Source: Metabacillus mangrovi (lineage in GTDB: Bacteria; Bacillota; Bacilli; Bacillales; Bacillaceae). From it: a DNA stretch of 64,000 nucleotides. Each line of letters opens with the position of its first letter. The first letter of the stretch is position 1. Shown here piece after piece: positions 28,401-37,499 of this stretch. The position numbers and the translations under genes are program-made. Location: the NCBI RefSeq assembly GCF_009711125.1, contig NZ_WMIB01000002.1:1-64000 (forward strand). The letters are read 5' to 3'. The notes beneath the pieces were generated by a model. The model did not search any database. It saw nothing but the letters and a program-made list of their open reading frames with translations, and was not told the origin of the DNA.

Positions 28401-28872
28401 CTTCGAGCAGTTTGGCGACGTCTCTGTGCTGGACACTCCGACCTTCTTTTACGGGATGAGACTCGGTGAAGAAGTCGAAGTCGTTATCGAAAAAGGGAAA
28501 ACCCTTATTCTGAAACTGGTTTCAATAGGTGAACCTCAGGCAGACGGGACAAGAGTCGTTTATTTTGAACTGAACGGCCAGCCTCGTGAGGTAGTCATCA
28601 AAGATGAAAGCATTAAATCTGCTGTTACTGCTAAGATGAAAGCAGATCCCGCTAACAAAGGGCATATCGGTGCATCCATGCCAGGAACCGTCATCAAGGT
28701 TCTCGCATCAAAAGGCGATCAAGTAAACAAAGGCGATCATCTAATGATTACAGAAGCAATGAAGATGGAGACGACCGTTCAGGCCCATTATTCCGGAACT
28801 GTCAAAGAAATCCACGTCAGCAACGGCGAACCAATCGCCACTGGTGATTTACTGATTGAATTATCAAACTGA
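25435..28872 (+). CDS. pycA: Pyruvate carboxylase
   Basis: A 1145-residue biotin enzyme that makes oxaloacetate from pyruvate, bicarbonate and ATP. Domains in order: biotin carboxylase about 1-455 (glycine-rich ATP loop KASLGGGGRGMRIV), carboxyltransferase about 525-990 (VLLTDTTFRDAHQSLLATR and the metal-binding HLHTHDTSGN), and C-terminal biotin carrier with EAMKMETT (biotinyl Lys about 1110). Full length and alone in its transcript. The ATG follows aggaggagaag. Possible CcpN control upstream would fit a gluconeogenic/anaplerotic role. Confidence 0.97.
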   Translation: MQTIQKVLVANRGEIAIRVFRACTELNIRTVAIYSKEDAGAYHRYKADEAYLVGEGKKPIDAYLDIEGIIAIAKANEVDAIHPGYGFLSENIHFARRCEEEGIIFVGPESKHLDMFGDKVKARSQAESAGIPVIPGSSGPIAGYEDAVRFGEEYGYPFIIKASLGGGGRGMRIVRSKASVKESYERAKSEAKAAFGNDEVYVEKLIENPKHIEVQIIGDRAGNIVHLYERDCSIQRRHQKVVEVAPSVSLPEEFRLEICEAAVKLMEKVEYVNAGTVEFLVSGSEFYFIEVNPRVQVEHTITEMITGIDIVQTQLMIADGLALNTPQIGIYEQSQIHTNGYAIQSRVTTEDPLNNFMPDTGKIMVYRSGGGFGVRLDAGNGFQGAVITPYYDSLLVKVSTWALTFEQAASKMVRNLKEFRIRGIKTNIPFLENVVKHEQFLSGEYNTTFIDSSPELFIFPKRKDRGTKMLSYIGNVTVNGFPGIGKKEKPHFEKPAMPYVDLSGSIKPGTKNILDERGPEGLAEWVKQQKQVLLTDTTFRDAHQSLLATRLRTIDIKNIAEPTARLAPDLFSLEMWGGATFDVAYRFLKEDPWERLLTVRKQVPNILLQMLLRASNAVGYKNYPDNVIKEFVEKSSNAGIDVFRIFDSLNWVKGMTLAIDAVRDSGKLAEAAICYTGDILDPARRKYDLDYYKNMARELEASGAHILAIKDMAGLLKPQAAYDLVSALKETVDIPIHLHTHDTSGNGNYMYAKAAEAGVDIVDVAVSSMAGLTSQPSASTFYYALDGMERQPDLNVEVLEQLSRYWEGVRKYYQDFESGMIAPHTEIYQHEMPGGQYSNLQQQAKAVGLGDRWEEVKEMYQRVNVMFGDIVKVTPSSKVVGDMALYMVQNNLSEDDVYERGESLDFPDSVVEMFEGYLGQPHGGFPKELQRIILKGKEPISVRPGELLKPVDFEKMKEDLFQTLNRPVTSFEAIAHALYPKVFLDYAKTFEQFGDVSVLDTPTFFYGMRLGEEVEVVIEKGKTLILKLVSIGEPQADGTRVVYFELNGQPREVVIKDESIKSAVTAKMKADPANKGHIGASMPGTVIKVLASKGDQVNKGDHLMITEAMKMETTVQAHYSGTVKEIHVSNGEPIATGDLLIELSN

Positions 28873-28874
28873 CA

Positions 28875-28906
28875 GAAAAAGCAGCCGCTCCGGCTGCTTT
28901 TTTGTT
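28875..28906 (+). terminator. Terminator after pycA
   Basis: Stem aaaagcagccg/cggctgctttt with 3-base loop and T tail. Confidence 0.85.
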
Positions 28907-28951
28907 TTGCAGCGCCGCATGTTAGATGATTTGCAGGGAAGAGACCGGTTT

Positions 28952-29546
28952 GGCATATAGACTATGGGATTAGGCACGCAGATGAACCAGGTCGGCACGA
29001 AAACCGGTCAGACCGGCACGTTAATTAAGTTTGGCACGAGAGAGTTTGGTTTTGGCACGTAAACTCAGTGACCAGGCACGTAAAGGAACCAGGTCGGCAC
29101 GAAACCGGTCAGACCGGCACGTTAATTAAGTTTGGCACGAGAGAGTTTGGTTTTGGCACGTAAACTCAGTGACCCGGCACGTAAAGGAACCAGATCGGCA
29201 CGAAAACCCGTCAGACCGGCACGTAATTTGAGTTTGGCACGAGAGAGTTTGGTTTTGGCACGTAAACTATGTGACCCGGCACGTAAAGGAACCAGATCGG
29301 CACGAAAACCGGTCAGACCGGCACGTTAATTAAGTTTGGCACGAGAGAGTTTGGTTTTGGCACGAAAAATCGATGACCCGGCACGTAAAGGAACCAGGTT
29401 GGCACGAAACCCCGTCAGACCGGCACGTAAATTGAGTTTGGCACGAGAGAGTTTGGTTTTGGCACGTAAAACCGATGACCCGGCACGTAAAGGAACCAGA
29501 TCGGCACGAAAACCCGTCAGACCGGCACGAGATTTCTTTTGGCACG
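28952..29546 (+). repeat. Array B: about 30 GGCACG units, 21-bp period, 102-bp superperiod
   Basis: GGCACG (first copy GGCATA) recurs at 28952, 28973, 28994, 29015, 29033, 29054 and so on to 29541. Steps are mostly 21 bp, with an 18-bp step every fifth unit. Five consecutive units form a 102-bp higher-order repeat (starts 29033, 29134, 29236, 29338, 29440). Two steps (20 bp at 29096-29116 and 17 bp at the end) break the reading frame, so the long LAR/PAR-repeat ORFs are not likely genes. It lies between the pycA terminator and the photolyase gene. Confidence 0.92.
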
Positions 29547-29647
29547 TCTCAGATGAGAAAACCAGCACATCCTTAATAGCGGGAAGCACAAACATTCGTT
29601 AAAATTCTTTTCTAAAGGGAAAGAACACTATAGAGGGAGGCGTCAAG

Positions 29648-31054
29648 ATGGTAAATGCAGTTGTCTGGTTTCGGCGGGATTTTCGCTTTCAAGATCATTT
29701 GGCGCTGTCAGAAGCGTTAGCGTATTGCAAAAAAAATGACGGCAAGCTGCTCTTCGTTTTCCATTTGAACCGGGATTTTTTTGGCAGCGAAACGGATATG
29801 CGGCTTGAATATTTTATGGCTACCGTAAAGGATTTTGCTGAGAGATGCGAAGAGCTGGGGACACATCTTATTGTTATTCAGGGAACACCGGAAGAGGCGT
29901 TTGAAAACTTGCTGAAGGACCACAGTGCGGTTCAAGCGGTGTTTTTTAACAAGGATGAAGCGGGATATGGCAAAGAGCGGGATGATCAGGTTATTAGGCT
30001 TCTCGAGAAGAAGAATGTAGAGGTTTATCCCTTCCAGGATGCTTATGTGCATGGGCCGAACGAAATTTTTAAAAAAGACGGATCTGTCTATAAAGTGTTC
30101 TCACCTTACTACCGGGCGTGGAAACAGCTAGATAAACCTCCAGCCAGGAGATTAACTGTAAAAGACCTTCAGGATTACGTTCAAACTGTAAAAGCCAGTT
30201 CTGATTTAAAAGACGTAAACAAGCTTGCAGGTACAAATGATGAGTGGGAAATTGGTGAAAAGGCTGCCCGGAAGCAGCTTAGGAGCTTTGTGAACGATAA
30301 ACTCGACGCTTACCCGAAGAGCCGTGATCTGCCGGCAGAGAAGGGAACAAGTTTAATGTCAAGGTACTTAAAAACCGGAACGATTTCACCGAGAACGGTT
30401 TTTGGGGCTGTCGCCCAGGCGGAGGGCAGTGAAGACAGCAAAGAAGCGTACATAAGGGAACTTGCATTCAGAGATTTCTACCAAATGATTTTTGCCCATT
30501 TTCCGGAAACATCTGATCAGGAGTTTTTGGAGCAATACCGTTCACTTGAGTGGAACAGCAGCAAGGAAGATTTTAAGGCATGGAAGGATGGGGCTACCGG
30601 ATACCCGATCGTGGATGCCGGAATGAGGCAGCTGAATGCAGAGGGATGGATGCACAACAGGCTGCGGATGATTACAGCATCTTTCCTGTCCAAAGACCTG
30701 CTGATCGACTGGAGGATGGGGGAAAGGTTTTTTGCTTCAAAGCTTGTGGATTATGATCCCGGTTCCAACATTGGCGGCTGGCAGTGGGCAGCCTCAGTCG
30801 GCACGGATGCCGTTCCTTATTTCCGGGTATTCAATCCGGTAACCCAATCTAAAAGGTTTGATAAAAAAGGGGATTACATTCGCAAATATGTCCCTGAATT
30901 AAAGGATGTACCGGATCAATACATTCATGAACCATGGAAAATGAATGAGGACGAACAAAAAGAGGCTTCCTGCATAGTTGGGAATGATTATCCTCTTCCG
31001 ATGATAGACCATCAGGAACAGAGGAAAAAAGCGATCAGCCTTTTTAAAGAGTAG
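29648..31054 (+). CDS. Deoxyribodipyrimidine photolyase
   Basis: A 468-residue class I cryptochrome/photolyase family flavoprotein for light-driven repair of cyclobutane pyrimidine dimers. An N-terminal antenna-binding Rossmann domain (VVWFRRDFRFQDHLALSEAL) is followed by the C-terminal FAD domain with TSLMSRYLKTGTISPRTV, ELAFRDFYQMI, WKDGATGYPIVDAGMRQL, GWMHNRLRMITASFLSKDLLIDWR and GGWQWAASVGTDA. These match the FAD- and DNA-lesion-binding signatures. The ATG follows gggaggcgtcaag. It is an insertion relative to the B. subtilis order between pycA and ctaA. Confidence 0.93.
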   Translation: MVNAVVWFRRDFRFQDHLALSEALAYCKKNDGKLLFVFHLNRDFFGSETDMRLEYFMATVKDFAERCEELGTHLIVIQGTPEEAFENLLKDHSAVQAVFFNKDEAGYGKERDDQVIRLLEKKNVEVYPFQDAYVHGPNEIFKKDGSVYKVFSPYYRAWKQLDKPPARRLTVKDLQDYVQTVKASSDLKDVNKLAGTNDEWEIGEKAARKQLRSFVNDKLDAYPKSRDLPAEKGTSLMSRYLKTGTISPRTVFGAVAQAEGSEDSKEAYIRELAFRDFYQMIFAHFPETSDQEFLEQYRSLEWNSSKEDFKAWKDGATGYPIVDAGMRQLNAEGWMHNRLRMITASFLSKDLLIDWRMGERFFASKLVDYDPGSNIGGWQWAASVGTDAVPYFRVFNPVTQSKRFDKKGDYIRKYVPELKDVPDQYIHEPWKMNEDEQKEASCIVGNDYPLPMIDHQEQRKKAISLFKE

Positions 31055-31065
31055 CTTGTTATACG

Positions 31066-31103
31066 AAAAAAAACCGGCCTGAATGAATCAGGCCGGTTTT
31101 TTT
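31066..31103. terminator. Terminator between photolyase gene and ctaA
   Basis: 12-bp stem aaaccggcctga/tcaggccggttt with A and T runs. Converging genes. Confidence 0.88.
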
Positions 31104-32037
31104 ACATGTTTCTAAGATTGACCCTGCTCCGTGAGACGAGAAGCAGGAAGTAGCTTAATACTCCGAATAGGCAGGAGATAAAAATAGCATGTGCCAGGGA
31201 AATGGCAAGATTAAGTTCGGTCAAAACGATTAATGCTCCTGAAAGTGCCTGTAGGGAGACGAGGATAAAGCAGATGATCCAGCCCCAGTAAACGACCTTT
31301 TGATGACTGTATTTTTTTACGGCAAGCCAAGCCGCGTAGGCAATCCAGATAAAAATCAATCCTGCGGCAAATCTGTGGCCCATCTGGACCCACTCCTGAA
31401 AGCGCAGCGGCAGCCAGCCTGCCCCGTCATTGCAAAGCGGCCAATTTGAACAGGAGAGGCTCGCTCCGCGGTGGCGCACATAAGCTCCGGTGTAAACCAC
31501 GATATAGCTGTATATGAGAACTCCCACCATATGAAACTGCATTTTTTTGTCAATTATTAATTTATTCGCATCAAATTTTCTGTCTACCTCGAAAATGAGC
31601 AGAGCAAGCAAAAGCACTGAAGCGAATGAAATCAAAGATACTCCGAAATGGATAGCTTTCATAGCACTGGATTGGCCCCATACAACGGCCCCGGCTCCGA
31701 GCAGTGCCTGAAGAAGAAGAAAGATAACGGACAGGATTGCGAGAAATTTGGTTTCTCTGATATGGCCGATCAGCCTCCATGAAGCAATGGCGAGAGCAAG
31801 GACCAATATGCCTGCTATCCCGCTCGCTGCGCGATGGCTTAATTCGATGATCAGTTCAGGGGTAATGTCACCGGGAAGAAGCACAAATTTCCCGTGGCAC
31901 AGCGGCCATGATCGTCCGCAGCCCATTCCTGACCCGGTTTTTGTAACCAGTGCGCCTCCCAGAAGGACGACAAGCATGACCAGTGTCGTAATAACAGCCA
32001 GCCATTTTAATGCGATAATACGCTTCAAACGATTCAC
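31102..32037 (-). CDS. ctaA: Haem A synthase CtaA (COX15)
   Basis: A 311-residue protein with about eight membrane helices that oxidises the C8 methyl of haem O to formyl, giving haem A for the caa3/aa3 oxidases. Conserved features: [15 protein letters not shown] (a Cys pair in the first extracytoplasmic loop), the His ligand [25 protein letters not shown] (second Cys pair), and HRFAAG. It is divergent from ctaB across a 445-bp regulatory region, as in B. subtilis. Confidence 0.95.
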   Translation of the reverse strand: MNRLKRIIALKWLAVITTLVMLVVLLGGALVTKTGSGMGCGRSWPLCHGKFVLLPGDITPELIIELSHRAASGIAGILVLALAIASWRLIGHIRETKFLAILSVIFLLLQALLGAGAVVWGQSSAMKAIHFGVSLISFASVLLLALLIFEVDRKFDANKLIIDKKMQFHMVGVLIYSYIVVYTGAYVRHRGASLSCSNWPLCNDGAGWLPLRFQEWVQMGHRFAAGLIFIWIAYAAWLAVKKYSHQKVVYWGWIICFILVSLQALSGALIVLTELNLAISLAHAIFISCLFGVLSYFLLLVSRSRVNLRNM

Positions 32038-32482
32038 CTTCTTATCTTCAAATCAAATCTTCCGATCATAATGGTATTTTGACATAATACGCTTCTGATT
32101 GTAAGAAATAAGTGTGCAAAACACAATAGACTGGGGACATTGTTCACAAAACGCTTGAATTCGTCCGAAATTTTCACGATTATTATGGCTAGTTATTTTC
32201 TGGACGAGTAATTTTTTAATAGACAATTCTCCTATACTTCTCTTAATCTGTGGTAAAATTAAAAATGGCCTGCAACCGGAGGTTCTCACACAAAAAGTTA
32301 AGATACTGACACAAAAAGTTCACAATTTAGCCATAAAAATTTGTCGAATTATTGTTTAAATCATTTAGAGCATTTTGTTCGTGAACGGATTCCTGTATCA
32401 TAATCAGTAGATTCAGGTTGATTGCCGGAGAAGCAGGTTTTTATGGTGCTGCAGCAGCACCTACAGCAAAGGAGGATGCATT
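32038..32482. promoter_or_regulatory. Divergent ctaA-ctaB control region
   Basis: 445 bp, AT-rich, with no gene. Visible: direct repeats acacaaaaagtt at 32288-32299 and 32309-32320 (21 bp apart), and TTCACAA (minus-strand TTGTGAA) at 32153-32159 and 32319-32325. TTGTGAA-type half sites are part of the ResD recognition sequence in B. subtilis, where this region is ResD-controlled. A stem gctgcagcagcacctacagc-like GC-rich stretch lies near 32450. The ctaB ribosome site aaaggagg is at about 32469-32476. Confidence 0.45.
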
Positions 32483-33412
32483 ATGCCTAATTCGAGGACA
32501 GCTGCAGAAGCAGCGCTGAGCGAGCAAGGTCCTCATGAGATGACAAAGGCTTCTGCCTGGAAAGACTTTCAGGCTCTCATAAAGATCGGAATTGTGAATT
32601 CCAATATGATTACAGCCTTTACCGGACTTTGGCTCGCCTTTATTTTTACCGGCCAAAGCTTTCTGGCTTCCATTGATACAGTCGTTTTCACACTTGTAGG
32701 CTCCGCACTGATCATGGGAGGATCATGCGCGGTGAATAACTACTATGACCGGGATATCGATCACATCATGGAGAGGACGAAAAACCGTCCGACCGTAACC
32801 GGCAAGTATGAGCCAAGCCAGGCTTTGTGGATTGGAATATTTATGATTGCACTTGGAATGGCTGCACTTATGATGACCACTGCCATGGCGGCTGTCATCG
32901 GTGCTATCGGTGTTGTTTCCTATGTGTTTATCTATACGATGTGGTTTAAAAGACGCTATACGATCAATACGGTTATCGGGAGTATTCCCGGTGCAGTTCC
33001 GCCGCTTATCGGCTGGACAGCTGTTGATCCGCATTTGACTGTCCAGGCTCTAGTCCTGTTCATGATCATGTTCATCTGGCAGCCTCCTCACTTCCTTGCA
33101 CTCGCAATGAAGAGAGTAGATGAGTATAAGGCGGCTAATATCCCGATGCTTCCGGTTGTACGGGGCTTCGCTATGACAAAACGCCAGATGATGGTATGGG
33201 TTGCCTGCCTGCTTCCGCTGCCTTTTTACCTTTATGATCTGGGCACAGGCTTTGTTATTCTGGCAACAGCATTAAACATCGGATGGGTCGTATTGGCTCT
33301 TTCCGGATTTAAAATGAAGGATGATCTTGTCTGGGCGAAATGGATGTTTATCTATTCTCTTAACTACCTGACCATCCTCTTCGTATCCATGATTCTCTTT
33401 ACAATTGTCTGA
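32483..33412 (+). CDS. ctaB: Haem O synthase (protohaem IX farnesyltransferase) CtaB
   Basis: A 309-residue UbiA-family prenyltransferase with about nine membrane helices that farnesylates haem b to haem O. The Asp-rich prenyl-diphosphate motif is [19 protein letters not shown]. The second conserved loop includes [28 protein letters not shown]. The N-terminus carries a soluble stretch of about 30 residues before the first helix. The ATG is 7 bases after AAAGGAGG. It supplies CtaA and begins the ctaB-ctaF run. Confidence 0.95.
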   Translation: MPNSRTAAEAALSEQGPHEMTKASAWKDFQALIKIGIVNSNMITAFTGLWLAFIFTGQSFLASIDTVVFTLVGSALIMGGSCAVNNYYDRDIDHIMERTKNRPTVTGKYEPSQALWIGIFMIALGMAALMMTTAMAAVIGAIGVVSYVFIYTMWFKRRYTINTVIGSIPGAVPPLIGWTAVDPHLTVQALVLFMIMFIWQPPHFLALAMKRVDEYKAANIPMLPVVRGFAMTKRQMMVWVACLLPLPFYLYDLGTGFVILATALNIGWVVLALSGFKMKDDLVWAKWMFIYSLNYLTILFVSMILFTIV

Positions 33413-33567
33413 ATTTAATATGGAACATGCGTGGCGGTGTGCATCCGCCGCGCATTATTCATACATATCCCTGTAAAAAATTCTTTTATTTAAAAGGATT
33501 TTCCATAAATAAATTTTTCACAATATTCAAAAGGTTTAAAGGACAACAAAGGGGAGAGGGGTTTGAT

Positions 33568-34647
33568 TTGGCTATGAAAAAGTGGCAGACTACATGGCGC
33601 TTGATGGCTTTATTCATCCTGACTGCGGTCTTTATGACCGGATGCGGAGAACCATTTCTGTCTACGCTTACTCCGGCGGGTGAAGTAGCAGAAAACCAAT
33701 TCTGGATCATGAGCCTCAGTACCATCATTATGGTGGTGGTTGTTGCTGTCGTTACAGTTATTTTTATTTACGTTGTATGGCGGTTCAGACAGCGCAGCAA
33801 GGATGAGAAGAATATTCCGGAGCAGGTGGAAGGGAACCACCGGCTCGAGATTATGTGGACGGTAATACCGATTTTGCTGCTTCTCATATTGGCTGTGCCG
33901 GTCGTCGCAGCGACATTCGAGCTTGCCAATGTTAAGCCGATGGATGATAAAAACAGGGACCCTGGGGAAGCGCTGGTCATTAATGTCAGAGCGAATTTAT
34001 ACTGGTGGGAATTTGAGTATCCTGATCACAAGATTATTACCAGTCAGGATTTAGTCGTGCCGACGGATGAAAAGGTTTACTTCAGTGTGAAAGCATCTGA
34101 TGTAAAGCACTCATTCTGGATTCCTTCAGCTGGAGGAAAGATCGACACAAACACGGAAAATGTTAATAAGTTCTGGCTTACATTTGATTCTGACAAGGTA
34201 AGCCAAGCCGGGGAGTACTTATATGGTAAGTGCGCAGAACTTTGCGGTCCTTCCCATGCATTAATGGATTTTAAAGTGAAAGCGGTACCGAGAGAAGAGT
34301 TCAATCAATGGACTGAGAAAATGAAGAGTGCAAAGCCGAGTCCTGAAACGGCACTTGAGCAGCAGGGGGAAAAGCTGTTCGAGGAAAAAAGCTGCATTGG
34401 CTGCCATGCGGTCTCACCTGCAGATGAAAGACCGGAAGAAGTACGGACCGCCCCGAATATGGGGAATTTCGGAGAGCGGACGAGAGTGGCCGGCATCCTC
34501 CCGCACGACGATGAAAATATAAAGAAATGGCTGGAGGATCCGGAAAAGTATAAGCCCGGAAACCTTATGACAGGCAAATATCCTAAATTATCCGGAGAAG
34601 AAATTGAAGCGCTTACAGCCTATATGAACGGGCTGAAGGTTGAATAA
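33568..34647 (+). CDS. ctaC: Cytochrome c oxidase subunit II (caa3 type)
   Basis: About 359 residues. Lipoprotein signal (MTGC, Cys about 28), two membrane helices, then a CuA domain with the ligand cluster GKCAELCGPSHALM. It is fused at the C-terminus to a cytochrome c domain with CIGCH haem attachment and a distal Met in NLMTGKY. The fused haem domain identifies a caa3 oxidase. The start is uncertain: TTG 33568 has the best spacing from gagaggggg-like sequence, and ATG 33574 (MKKWQTTW) is the alternative. Confidence 0.93.
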   Translation: MAMKKWQTTWRLMALFILTAVFMTGCGEPFLSTLTPAGEVAENQFWIMSLSTIIMVVVVAVVTVIFIYVVWRFRQRSKDEKNIPEQVEGNHRLEIMWTVIPILLLLILAVPVVAATFELANVKPMDDKNRDPGEALVINVRANLYWWEFEYPDHKIITSQDLVVPTDEKVYFSVKASDVKHSFWIPSAGGKIDTNTENVNKFWLTFDSDKVSQAGEYLYGKCAELCGPSHALMDFKVKAVPREEFNQWTEKMKSAKPSPETALEQQGEKLFEEKSCIGCHAVSPADERPEEVRTAPNMGNFGERTRVAGILPHDDENIKKWLEDPEKYKPGNLMTGKYPKLSGEEIEALTAYMNGLKVE

Positions 34648-34677
34648 GAACTACTGCATTAAAGGGGAGGGATTAAC

Positions 34678-36543
34678 TTGAGTACTATCGCTCAGAAAAA
34701 GGGATTTGGTGCTGCGGTATGGGATTATTTAACGACCGTTGACCATAAAAAAATAGCTATACTCTACCTTGCTGCCGGGGGCTTCTTCTTTCTGGTCGGC
34801 GGACTGGAAGCAATGCTGATCCGAATTCAGCTGGCCATACCGGGGAACGATTTTCTTCAGGCCGGTCTTTACAACGAGATCATTACGATGCATGGAACGA
34901 CGATGATCTTCCTTGCTTCCATGCCTTTGCTTTTTGCTTTTATGAATGCAGTTGTGCCCCTGCAGATAGGAGCCCGTGACGTAGCCTTTCCGTTCTTAAA
35001 CGCTCTCGGCTTCTGGCTGTTTTTCTTCGGGGGAATTTTCCTTAACCTGAGCTGGTTTTTAGGCGGAGCCCCTGATGCAGGCTGGACTTCCTATGCGTCA
35101 CTCTCCTTGTATTCACCGGGGCACGGAATTGATTTTTATGTCCTCGGGCTGCAAATATCGGGAATAGGGACACTTACAGCAGGCATTAATTTTCTCGTTA
35201 CCATCATCAATATGAGGGCGCCGGGAATGACCTTTATGAGGATGCCGCTTTTCACGTGGACCACCTTCGTTGCATCTGCACTTATATTATTTGCTTTTCC
35301 GGCTTTAACTGTCGGCCTTGCACTGATGATGTTTGACAGATTATTCGATACAAGCTTTTTTGTAGCAGAAAAGGGCGGAAATACTGTAATTTGGGAGCAT
35401 CTGTTCTGGATCTTCGGACATCCTGAAGTTTATATCCTGATCCTTCCTGCTTTCGGTATTTTTTCTGATATTATCCCTGTTTTTGCCCGAAAACGCCTTT
35501 TCGGATACTCTTCAATGGTGTTTGCGACTGTTTTGATCGGTTTCCTTGGTTTCATGGTATGGGCGCATCATATGTTCACGACCGGACTCGGGCCGATCGC
35601 AAATGCTATTTTTGCAGTGGCTACGATGGCCATTGCCGTTCCTACGGGAATAAAAATATTCAACTGGCTCTTCACGATGTGGGGAGGCATCATCCGCTAT
35701 ACTACAGCCATGCTATGGTCAGTGTTCTTTATTCCTTCCTTTGTTATCGGAGGAGTAACAGGTGTCATGCTTGCAAGTGCTGCAGCAGATTACCAGTATC
35801 ACGACAGCTATTTCGTAGTTGCCCACTTCCATTACGTTATTGTAGGCGGAGTCGTGTTCGCCCTTTTCGCAGGCCTGCACTATTGGTGGCCGCTTATGTT
35901 CAACAAAATTTTAAGTGAGGCACTTGGCAAAATTACATTTGTTCTGTTCTTTATCGGATTCCATCTGACTTTCTTTATCCAGCATTTTCTCGGTCTCTGG
36001 GGAATGCCGCGCCGGGTGTTTACCTATTTGCCGAATCAGGGCTGGGAAACTTCAAACCTTGTCAGCTCCATCGGTGCCATTTTTATGGCAGCCGCGACAA
36101 TCGTATTACTCGTAAATATCGTTGTCACGTCTGTTAAAGGCAAGGCAGCCGGAAAGGACCCTTGGGAATACGGAAGAACTCTGGAGTGGGCAGTGGAAGC
36201 ACCGACCCCTGAATACAACTTTAAGCAGACTCCGCTCGTCCGTGGCTTGGATGCACTGTGGGTAGAGAAAATGGCAGGGAAAAAAGGAATGACTCCTGCT
36301 GAACCGGTATCTGATATTCACATGCCGAATTCCTCGATCGTTCCGCTCATTATGGCTTTCGGGCTTTTCGTAGCAGCGTTCGGGCTGATGTACAGGACGG
36401 AGGAGCCATGGGCAATGCTCGTTCTGTTTATCGGTTTTGCCATCACGTTCCTGGCGATGTTCTTCCGCTCTGTCAAGGATGATCATGGCTATCACATTCA
36501 TAAAGAAGAATTGGAAGATGACGAGAAAGGGGTGAAGGCGTAA
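34678..36543 (+). CDS. ctaD: Cytochrome c oxidase subunit I
   Basis: A 621-residue haem-copper oxidase catalytic subunit. Haem a ligand in MHGTTMIF, CuB His with the cross-linked Tyr in FGHPEVYILILPAFG, the CuB pair WAHHMFTTGLG, and haem a3/a ligands in VAHFHYVIVGG. About 13-14 helices with a cytoplasmic tail. The start is TTG at 34678 behind GGGGAGGG. The stop overlaps the ctaE start by one base (taATG). Confidence 0.96.
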   Translation: MSTIAQKKGFGAAVWDYLTTVDHKKIAILYLAAGGFFFLVGGLEAMLIRIQLAIPGNDFLQAGLYNEIITMHGTTMIFLASMPLLFAFMNAVVPLQIGARDVAFPFLNALGFWLFFFGGIFLNLSWFLGGAPDAGWTSYASLSLYSPGHGIDFYVLGLQISGIGTLTAGINFLVTIINMRAPGMTFMRMPLFTWTTFVASALILFAFPALTVGLALMMFDRLFDTSFFVAEKGGNTVIWEHLFWIFGHPEVYILILPAFGIFSDIIPVFARKRLFGYSSMVFATVLIGFLGFMVWAHHMFTTGLGPIANAIFAVATMAIAVPTGIKIFNWLFTMWGGIIRYTTAMLWSVFFIPSFVIGGVTGVMLASAAADYQYHDSYFVVAHFHYVIVGGVVFALFAGLHYWWPLMFNKILSEALGKITFVLFFIGFHLTFFIQHFLGLWGMPRRVFTYLPNQGWETSNLVSSIGAIFMAAATIVLLVNIVVTSVKGKAAGKDPWEYGRTLEWAVEAPTPEYNFKQTPLVRGLDALWVEKMAGKKGMTPAEPVSDIHMPNSSIVPLIMAFGLFVAAFGLMYRTEEPWAMLVLFIGFAITFLAMFFRSVKDDHGYHIHKEELEDDEKGVKA

Positions 36544-37163
36544 TGCACGCAGAAGAAAAACTGACTGCTGAGACCTTTCCTGAATCGCCTGAGAAAGCTA
36601 CCCTTGAGGGGAAAAATAAATTTGTCGGATTCTGGCTCTTCCTGGGCGGAGAGACCGTGCTGTTTGCTTCTCTATTTGCAACTTTTCTCTCTTTAAGGCA
36701 GTCGCCAAAAGGCGGACCGCCCGAAGACCTCTTTGAGCTTCCGATCGTTTTCATTGCAACTATGCTGCTCCTGACGAGCAGTCTGACAAGTGTGTATGCC
36801 ATGTATCACATGAAAAATTTTAATTTTAAGCAAATGCAGCTGTGGCTTGGTATTACGGTCCTTCTGGGAGCGGCGTTCCTCGGCCTGGAAATTTACGAGT
36901 TCAATCATTATGTTCATGAGAAAGAATTCACGATCACGACCAATGCATTCGGCTCTGCCTTTTATACACTTGTAGGAACGCACGGTGCCCACGTAACATT
37001 TGGACTGTTCTGGATTACAACGCTGATTATTAGAAACTGGAAAAGGGGCTTGTCTCTATATAACGCTCCAAAATATTATGTCGCGAGTCTCTACTGGCAC
37101 TTTATCGACGTCGTATGGGTTTTCATTTTCACGGTTGTATACTTAATGGGGATGGTGGGATAA
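36543..37163 (+). CDS. ctaE: Cytochrome c oxidase subunit III
   Basis: A 206-residue, five-helix COX3 protein. GFWLFLGGETVLFASLFATFL near the start and the late YVASLYWHFIDVVWVFIFTVVYL (the WHFVDxVW motif) are diagnostic. It is translationally coupled to ctaD by a one-base overlap and to ctaF with no gap. Confidence 0.95.
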   Translation: MHAEEKLTAETFPESPEKATLEGKNKFVGFWLFLGGETVLFASLFATFLSLRQSPKGGPPEDLFELPIVFIATMLLLTSSLTSVYAMYHMKNFNFKQMQLWLGITVLLGAAFLGLEIYEFNHYVHEKEFTITTNAFGSAFYTLVGTHGAHVTFGLFWITTLIIRNWKRGLSLYNAPKYYVASLYWHFIDVVWVFIFTVVYLMGMVG

Positions 37164-37496
37164 ATGGCAGAACGTCAAAATACCGGAAACCCTAAAGTTG
37201 ACCTGGTTTACAGGAAAAGAAAAAACAAAGAGGACATGAAATATCAGCTTGTCTCCTTCGGAATGATGATATTTCTGACGGTTCTCGCTTTTATCGCGGT
37301 AGGATACAATGGGATTGACCACTGGTTCACCGTCCCTTTCATCATCCTGCTCGCAGTCGTACAAGTAGCCTTTCAGCTGTACTATTTCATGCACATGAAC
37401 CACAAAGGCCACGAAACAGCAGCCCTGTTCCTATACTCAGGCGTATTCGTAGCCGCCCTAACAATCCTCACCTTCATGACAATTGTATGGTGGTAA
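37164..37496 (+). CDS. ctaF: Cytochrome c oxidase subunit IV
   Basis: A 110-residue protein with three helices, of the bacterial COX4 (CtaF/QoxD) family: VYRKRKNKEDMKYQLVSFGMMIFLTVLAFIAV, then VPFIILLAVVQVAFQLYYFMHMNHKGH. It is the last gene of the oxidase structural operon. No terminator is seen; the repeat block starts within four bases of the stop. Confidence 0.93.
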   Translation: MAERQNTGNPKVDLVYRKRKNKEDMKYQLVSFGMMIFLTVLAFIAVGYNGIDHWFTVPFIILLAVVQVAFQLYYFMHMNHKGHETAALFLYSGVFVAALTILTFMTIVWW

Positions 37497-37499
37497 AAA

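Noticed and set aside
28952-29546. CRISPR array
   Set aside because: Conserved core is only 6 bp, spacers are about 15 bp and themselves repeated every 102 bp, and no cas genes are present in the window.
29132-29602. LAR/PAR heptad-repeat ORFs across array B
   Set aside because: Frame is broken by 20-bp and 17-bp steps, both strands are open, and there is no ribosome site; treated as repeat DNA.
33413-33480. Hairpin after ctaB (atgcgtggcgg/ccgccgcgcat) as a terminator
   Set aside because: Stable stem but no T run, and ctaC downstream has no obvious promoter; more likely a processing or stabilising stem within the cta transcript.
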